From contig JAGRHX010000285.1 in NCBI GenBank assembly GCA_020444775.1, forward strand, positions 1-16,533: a stretch of DNA of 16,533 bases, read 5' to 3'. The notes under the pieces were generated by a model. That model made no database searches and was not told the DNA's origin. It saw only the letters and a list, made by a program, of their open reading frames with translations. The translations under genes were made by a program, and so were the position numbers. Position 1 is the stretch's first letter; every line of letters begins with the position of its first letter. The DNA comes from Gammaproteobacteria bacterium. GTDB lineage: Bacteria; Pseudomonadota; Gammaproteobacteria; HK1. This document shows positions 12,433-16,533 of this stretch, piece after piece.

Positions 12433-13833
12433 ATGAGCGACGATCCGATCCGCGCCCGCTACCACAATCGTGCGGGTGGTCCGCAGGATCTCTTCTACGC
12501 GACCAGCGACACGGTGCCGCGACCGTTGCTGGTGCGTGGCCAGGGGATCCATCTCTACGACAGCAACGGCCGCGAGTACATCGACATGTCCTCCGGTCCG
12601 GTCACCGCCAACATCGGCCATGGCGACGCCACGGTGGCCGAAGCGATGGCCCGCCAGGCGGCGACGCTCGGCTTCGTCTCCGCGCGTCAGGCGCGACACG
12701 AGCCGAATCTGGCGCTTGCCGAGCGGGTCTCGCGTCTGGCGGGTGTCGGCTTCGAACGGGTGTTGTTCTCCTCGGGTGGCTCGGAGGCGGTCGAGTTCGC
12801 GGTGAAGCTGCTGCGTCAGCGGGCGATCGCCCTGGGCGAGACGCGTCGCTGCCACGTCATCACCTGCATGCCCTCCTATCACGGCAGCACCATCGGCACG
12901 CTGGGTCTGTCCGGCGATCCGGCCAACGAGGCCTTCCTCGATGGTTTCGCCACGCGACATCCCAAGGTGCCGGCACCGCTGAGCTACCGGCTGCCGGACA
13001 ATCACGACACGCAGACCTGGGCGCGACATTGCGCCGAAGCGCTGGAGGACAGGATCCGCGAGCTCGGCGCGGACACCGTGCTCGCCTTTCTCATCGAGCC
13101 GGTCGGTGGTCTGGCCTCGGGCGCGGCAGTGCCAGCCGAGAGCTATCTACGCGCGGCCCGCGAGATATGCAGCCGATACGGTATCGCCCTGGTCTTCGAC
13201 GAGGTGCTGTGCGGCGCCGGTCGCACCGGCGCCTTCCTGGCCGCGCACCATCTTCCCGAGGTCAGACCGGATCTGGCGATCATGGCCAAGGGACTGTCGT
13301 CCGGCTACGCGCCGCTCGGCGCGGTGCTGGCCCCGGCGAGCATGGTCGACTGGCTGGCGACGAAGACCGGCTTCGGCTACACCCACACCTACAGCGCCCA
13401 TCCGGTCTCGGCGGCGGCCGCGCTGGCCGTGCTGGATCGCTACCAGCGTGAGGATCTGGCCGGCAACGCGCGGCGCATGGGCGCGCATCTACGCGCGGGT
13501 CTGGAAGGCCTGGCGGAACGCTCGTCGATCGTCGGCGACGTGCGCGGCAAGGGACTGCTGCTGGCTCTGGAGCTGGTGGCTGACAAGCACAGCAAAGCGA
13601 TGCTGCGCTGCAGCCCGCCGCCGGCCGACCGGGTGCGCAGCCATGGTCTGGAGCATGGGCTGCTGATCTATGCCAGACGCAGCGCCGGCGGGCGCTTTGG
13701 TGACTGGGTGATGGTCACGCCGCCCTTGATCATCGATGAGGCCGGCTGCGACGAGCTGTTGCGGCGGCTCGACGCGACCCTCGGCGCGGTCGAGGCGGAG
13801 CTGCGTCGTGAGGGTGCCGTTGTCGGCGAATGA
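12433..13833 (+). CDS. Class III PLP-dependent aminotransferase
   Basis: A 466-residue fold-type I aminotransferase of class III, the group holding omega-amino acid, ornithine, diamine and beta-alanine:pyruvate transaminases. Motifs in order: GxxYIDMSSGPVTANIGHG (47-64), the phosphate-binding SSGGSEAVEFAVKLLR (113-128), Tyr149-His150-Gly151 stacking on PLP, Glu222 in FLIEPVGG, Asp256 in VFDEVLCGAGRTG, the Schiff-base Lys286 in MAKGLSSGYAPLGAVL and Thr317 in YTHTYSAHP. The length is normal. The frame is open from 12280, overlapping the acylase gene, but homology begins at MSDDPIRARY (12433). The GGAG upstream is rather far (about 12 bases). It lies 46 bp after the acylase with no terminator between, so the two are probably co-transcribed. 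A hydrolase that frees an amine followed by a transaminase suggests stepwise use of an N-acyl amine, but the substrate cannot be read from the sequence. Confidence 0.92.
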   Translation: MSDDPIRARYHNRAGGPQDLFYATSDTVPRPLLVRGQGIHLYDSNGREYIDMSSGPVTANIGHGDATVAEAMARQAATLGFVSARQARHEPNLALAERVSRLAGVGFERVLFSSGGSEAVEFAVKLLRQRAIALGETRRCHVITCMPSYHGSTIGTLGLSGDPANEAFLDGFATRHPKVPAPLSYRLPDNHDTQTWARHCAEALEDRIRELGADTVLAFLIEPVGGLASGAAVPAESYLRAAREICSRYGIALVFDEVLCGAGRTGAFLAAHHLPEVRPDLAIMAKGLSSGYAPLGAVLAPASMVDWLATKTGFGYTHTYSAHPVSAAAALAVLDRYQREDLAGNARRMGAHLRAGLEGLAERSSIVGDVRGKGLLLALELVADKHSKAMLRCSPPPADRVRSHGLEHGLLIYARRSAGGRFGDWVMVTPPLIIDEAGCDELLRRLDATLGAVEAELRREGAVVGE

Positions 13834-13834
13834 A

Positions 13835-13846
13835 CCGCCGCGGCGG
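13835..13846. terminator. Short GC palindrome between convergent genes
   Basis: CCGCCGCGGCGG is a perfect 12-bp palindrome starting one base after the aminotransferase stop, in the 45 bp that separates it from the convergent crcB stop. It is short and has no T run, so a terminator role is only possible. Confidence 0.25.
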
Positions 13847-13878
13847 CGCGTGGCACGAACGCCTGGGTTCCGGACCGC

Positions 13879-14259
13879 TCAGCCCGGCGTCAGACGCCCC
13901 ACCAGCAGGCCCAGATAGCAGCCACACAGGCACAACGCGACGCTTGCGACGACGTTCAGCGTCGCCCGCAGCCAGGCGCCCTCGACCATCAGGGTCACGG
14001 TCTCCAGCGAGAAGGTCGAAAAGGTGGTGAAGGCGCCGAGCACGCCGACCATCACCAGCAGCCGCCAGGATTCACCCAGCACGGCCCGCTCGAAGACCAG
14101 CACGAACATCATGCCGATGAGGAAGGACCCGGCGACGTTGGCGATCAGCGTCGCGTAGGGGAAATGCCGGCCCAGGGCCAGACCGACCAGATTCGACACG
14201 GCGAAGCGCCCCATCGCGCCCAGCGCGCCACCCGCCGCGACCAGCGCCCAGGACTGCAT
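13879..14259 (-). CDS. crcB: Fluoride ion channel CrcB/FluC
   Basis: A 126-residue four-helix membrane protein that works as a dual-topology dimer to export toxic fluoride. Diagnostic elements are GGALGAMGRF near residues 10-19, NVAGSFLIG near 41-49 with the pore Asn, and GVLGAFTTFSTFSLE near 72-86. The last carries the Phe-box residues and the TTFSTF central sodium-site segment. Helices fall at about 4-24, 37-57, 65-84 and 97-120. Length is standard. ATG 14259 was chosen; TTG 14262 lies one codon earlier. No Shine-Dalgarno is visible because a perfect 8-bp hairpin occupies the bases just upstream. The gene follows the IMPase-like gene by about 45 bp and is probably read from the same transcript. 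I did not find a fluoride riboswitch. Confidence 0.95.
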   Translation of the reverse strand: MQSWALVAAGGALGAMGRFAVSNLVGLALGRHFPYATLIANVAGSFLIGMMFVLVFERAVLGESWRLLVMVGVLGAFTTFSTFSLETVTLMVEGAWLRATLNVVASVALCLCGCYLGLLVGRLTPG

Positions 14260-14264
14260 CAAGC

Positions 14265-14286
14265 CGCGCCGCGAACGAGCGGCGCG
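14265..14286 (-). promoter_or_regulatory. Hairpin abutting the crcB start codon
   Basis: On the minus strand CGCGCCGC (14286-14279) pairs perfectly with GCGGCGCG (14272-14265) around a 6-nt loop TCGTTC. The stem ends five bases before ATG 14259, filling the space where a ribosome-binding site should be. It lies in the intergenic gap after the IMPase-like stop codon, and could limit translation or protect the RNA end. Confidence 0.5.
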
Positions 14287-14304
14287 CTCGCACCGCTACG
14301 CGCT

Positions 14305-15147
14305 TCACTCCAGCCCATCGGCCGCGAGTCTTTGCTCGAACGCTTCGACGATGCTCGCGACCAGCGCCGGCTTGCCGAACACCACGCAATGCAGCGGCTC
14401 GTCACCGGCATCCCGATAGACCCGCATCGACTCGAAGCATCCACCGGCCTCCTCGACCAGGATCTGGCTGGCCCCCACGTCCCAGATCGGCGCGTTCCAC
14501 TCGATGGCCGCGTCCAGTCCACCGCAGGCGGCCTGGGTGTGGGTGTAGCAGGTGTGCAGCACGCGGATGTTGGGATGCCGATCGCACAGCGCGTCGAACA
14601 ACGCGCCGTGCCCGGCGCGCTTGGCATAGTTCACCTTGGACGGCGTGCCGGTGCGTACCCGTCCCTCGAGCTCGGCGGCGCTCAGATCCCCGAGCTGCAG
14701 ACGACGGTGCCCCAGATAAGCGCCCAGCCCATGGGTCGCATGGCAGCGCACCCCAAGCGCCGGGTGGTCGATGACGCCCAACAACGGCAGCCCCTGATGG
14801 AAGAGCCCGATGATGCTGCCCCAGAAGGGCACGTCGCGGGCGAACTCGGCGGTACCGTCGACCGGATCCACCACCCAGACGAACTCCGCGTCATCGCGGC
14901 TGCGGCCGAACTCCTCACCGATGACGCCATGCTCGGGAAAGCGAGCCTCCACCCAGGCCCTGAAGGTCTTCTCGGCCTCGATGTCGGCGGTGGTCACCAG
15001 ACTGGTATCGGCCTTGGCCTGCACCTGGAAGCCCTCGGCCATCACATGCTCGATGCGCGCACGCATGGCGTCGGCCATGTCGATGGCCGCCTCGAGCAGC
15101 TTACGGCGGGTTCTTTCGTCGAGTCGGTCTCTGGGATCGGTGCTCAT
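14305..15147 (-). CDS. Inositol monophosphatase family protein, histidinol-phosphatase-like
   Basis: A 280-residue Mg/Li-sensitive phosphatase of the IMPase superfamily. The metal-binding set is complete: Glu78 in VIGEEFG, Asp94 and Asp97 in DPVDGTAEF with Gly98-Thr99, and Asp223 in WDVGASQILVEEAGG. VTTADIEAEK (51-60) is the usual early Asp-bearing loop. The block FARDVPFWGSIIGL after the DPVDGT motif resembles histidinol-phosphatase (HisN-type) members more than SuhB, which normally reads DPLDGTTNF. No other his gene is nearby, so histidinol phosphate is only one candidate substrate beside myo-inositol phosphate and PAP. No signal peptide; cytoplasmic. The start has a weak ribosome-binding site and is preceded by a 15-bp tandem repeat. 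It lies between the acyl-CoA dehydrogenase gene and crcB on the same strand. Confidence 0.88.
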   Translation of the reverse strand: MSTDPRDRLDERTRRKLLEAAIDMADAMRARIEHVMAEGFQVQAKADTSLVTTADIEAEKTFRAWVEARFPEHGVIGEEFGRSRDDAEFVWVVDPVDGTAEFARDVPFWGSIIGLFHQGLPLLGVIDHPALGVRCHATHGLGAYLGHRRLQLGDLSAAELEGRVRTGTPSKVNYAKRAGHGALFDALCDRHPNIRVLHTCYTHTQAACGGLDAAIEWNAPIWDVGASQILVEEAGGCFESMRVYRDAGDEPLHCVVFGKPALVASIVEAFEQRLAADGLE

Positions 15148-15154
15148 CGGTGCA

Positions 15155-15184
15155 AATCTTCGGGCTACGAATCTTCGGGCTACG
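15155..15184. repeat. 15-bp perfect tandem repeat between acyl-CoA dehydrogenase and IMPase-like genes
   Basis: AATCTTCGGGCTACG occurs twice head to tail (15155-15169 and 15170-15184), with a decayed third copy beginning GTTCTTCG at 15185. It lies just upstream of the minus-strand IMPase-like start at 15147. On that strand the units read CGTAGCCCGAAGATT, so each brings a weak GAAG purine stretch near the start. Recent slippage or a protein-binding direct repeat are both possible. Confidence 0.75.
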
Positions 15185-15231
15185 GTTCTTCGCTTGCGGC
15201 TGCCTGGCGTACGGGTCCTGCTGTGCGAGGC

Positions 15232-16533
15232 TCAGAAGGCCTCGGCATCCATCGCCATCAGACTGTCGGCGCCGGCGCTCAGGCTGTCGAACAGGGCCCG
15301 GGTCTGGGGCATCAGACGCTTCATGTAGAACTGCCCGGTCAACAGCTTGTTTCGATAGTAGCCGGTGTTGTCTCCGTCCAGTCGCGACGCCGCGACCTTG
15401 GCCATACGCGCCCACATGTAGGCCATGGAGCCGAGCGCCATCAACCGCAGATAGTCGTACGAGGCCGCGCCGGTCTCCTCAGGGTCGCGCGCCGCATGGC
15501 TGCGTATCCAATCGGTGGCCTGCTTGAGCAGGGCCTGGGACTGACTCACCCCCGGCATGAAGTCGGCGAGCTCGGGCGCGTCACCATTCTCGGCGATGAA
15601 CCGATCGACCTCGTCCAGATAGGTGTTGATCAGACGACCGTCGTGCAGCGGCAGCTTGCGTCCGACCAGGTCGAGGGCGTGGATACCGTTGGCGCCCTCG
15701 TAGATCTGGGCGATACGCGCGTCGCGGACCAGCTGCTCCATGCCCCATTCGCGGATATAGCCATGCCCACCCAGCACCTGCAGGCAGTTGTTGCAGGCTT
15801 CGCTGCCATAGTCGGTGAAATAGGCCTTGATCACCGGGGTGAAAAGGGCGACCAGATCACCGGCACGCTCACGTGCCTTGGGGTCGGGATCCCGCTCGGA
15901 GACATCGACCTGCAGGCTGATCCAGGTCAGCAGCGCGCGCGCCGACTCGTTGAGCGCACGCGTGGTGAGCAGCATACGCCGCACGTCGGGATGCACGATG
16001 ATCGGGTCGGCCGGCTGGTCGGGGGCCTTGGCACCGCTCAGCGAACGGCTCTGCAGACGCTCCTTGGCGTACGCGGCAGCGTTCTGGTAGGCCTTCTCGG
16101 CCTGCGACAAGCCCTGTTGACCGACCATCAGACGCTCGAAGTTCATCATCGAGAACATCGCCTGCAGACCGCGGTGTGGCTCGCCCACCAGCCAGCCGGT
16201 GGCCCCGTCGTAGTTCATGACACAGGTCGCCGAGCCGTTCAGACCCATCTTGTGCTCGATGGCCGAGCACTCGAAGTGATTGCGCTCACCCAGCTTGCCG
16301 TCCGCCACGGTGCCCAGATCGCCGCCCTCGGGCAGGTACTTGGGCACCAGGAACATGCTGATGCCCTTGACCCCGAGCGGCGCGTCCGGCAGCTTGGCGA
16401 GCACCAGGTGGATGATGTTGTCGGTCAGGTCGTGATCGCCCGCCGAAATGAAGATCTTGGTGCCGGTAATCGCATAGGAGCCATCGGCAGCGGGCACCGC
16501 GCGGGTGCGGATCAGGCCGAGATCGGTGCCGCA
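15232..16533 (-). CDS. Acyl-CoA dehydrogenase with C-terminal extension (DmdC-like), 5' end outside window
   Basis: The visible 433 residues are the middle and C-terminus of a roughly 590-600-residue acyl-CoA dehydrogenase; the start lies beyond 16533. The fragment opens with CGTDLGLIRTRAV, the end of the FAD-binding middle-domain segment, followed by GSYAITGTKIFISAGDHD. The catalytic Glu is visible residue 279 in RIAQIYEGANGIHALDLVGRKL. It sits at the position seen in 3-methylmercaptopropionyl-CoA dehydrogenase (DmdC) and related long-chain types. The remaining 150 residues are the additional C-terminal helical domain (DDxYLRLMALGSMAYMWARMAK, KLLTGQFYMKRLMP) typical of this branch. The reaction is alpha,beta-desaturation of an acyl-CoA with electrons passed to ETF. 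The chain-length or thioether specificity cannot be told. The IMPase-like gene follows after 84 bp on the same strand. Confidence 0.93.
   Translation of the reverse strand, partial: CGTDLGLIRTRAVPAADGSYAITGTKIFISAGDHDLTDNIIHLVLAKLPDAPLGVKGISMFLVPKYLPEGGDLGTVADGKLGERNHFECSAIEHKMGLNGSATCVMNYDGATGWLVGEPHRGLQAMFSMMNFERLMVGQQGLSQAEKAYQNAAAYAKERLQSRSLSGAKAPDQPADPIIVHPDVRRMLLTTRALNESARALLTWISLQVDVSERDPDPKARERAGDLVALFTPVIKAYFTDYGSEACNNCLQVLGGHGYIREWGMEQLVRDARIAQIYEGANGIHALDLVGRKLPLHDGRLINTYLDEVDRFIAENGDAPELADFMPGVSQSQALLKQATDWIRSHAARDPEETGAASYDYLRLMALGSMAYMWARMAKVAASRLDGDNTGYYRNKLLTGQFYMKRLMPQTRALFDSLSAGADSLMAMDAEAF

Noticed and set aside
14259..14340. Fluoride riboswitch upstream of crcB
   Set aside because: The conserved fluoride-aptamer core could not be matched in the gap between the IMPase-like stop and crcB; only a plain GC hairpin is visible.

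Overview
This is GC-rich chromosomal DNA from a proteobacterium. CrcB and YihY orthologues, a DmdC-type acyl-CoA dehydrogenase and periplasmic GGT and PhoX enzymes suggest a high-GC gammaproteobacterium, perhaps an environmental or marine lineage. That placement is inference; no rRNA or other phylogenetic marker is present. I see no transposase, integrase, tRNA, phage gene or CRISPR array. The window reads as ordinary metabolic chromosome, not a mobile island.

Layout. Minus strand, 97-4086, in transcription order: an S9-family oligopeptidase, a luciferase-like flavin monooxygenase (LimB-like) and a small carboxymuconolactone-decarboxylase-family protein. Divergent from these, 4253-6232 (+) is a gamma-glutamyltransferase. 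It converges through a strong hairpin on a PhoX/DUF839 protein (6288-8057, -). Upstream of phoX lies a YihY-type membrane protein (8264-9727, -). Divergent from yihY, a penicillin-acylase-family Ntn hydrolase (10041-12386, +) is followed 46 bp later by a class III PLP aminotransferase (12433-13833, +). Converging on these, 13879-16533 (-) carries a 5'-truncated acyl-CoA dehydrogenase, an inositol-monophosphatase/histidinol-phosphatase-like enzyme and a CrcB/FluC fluoride channel.

Theme. Three unrelated enzymes that act on peptide, gamma-glutamyl or amide bonds (S9 peptidase, GGT, Ntn acylase) lie close together with an aminotransferase, and a PhoX-family phosphatase sits between them. This fits scavenging of organic nitrogen and phosphorus, but the genes are in separate transcription units and no shared pathway is proven.

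The most interesting non-coding region is the 206 bp upstream of phoX (8058-8263). It holds a perfect 18-bp palindrome just after yihY, a terminator-like hairpin with a T run, three TCAT-bearing 7-mers at exact 11-bp pitch that resemble a PhoB box, and a 10-bp inverted repeat whose distal arm covers the phoX Shine-Dalgarno. I found no convincing wholly new system. The better leads are this phoX control region, the His-rich hexapeptide tail of PhoX, the signal-less acylase plus aminotransferase pair, and the hairpin against the crcB start codon.
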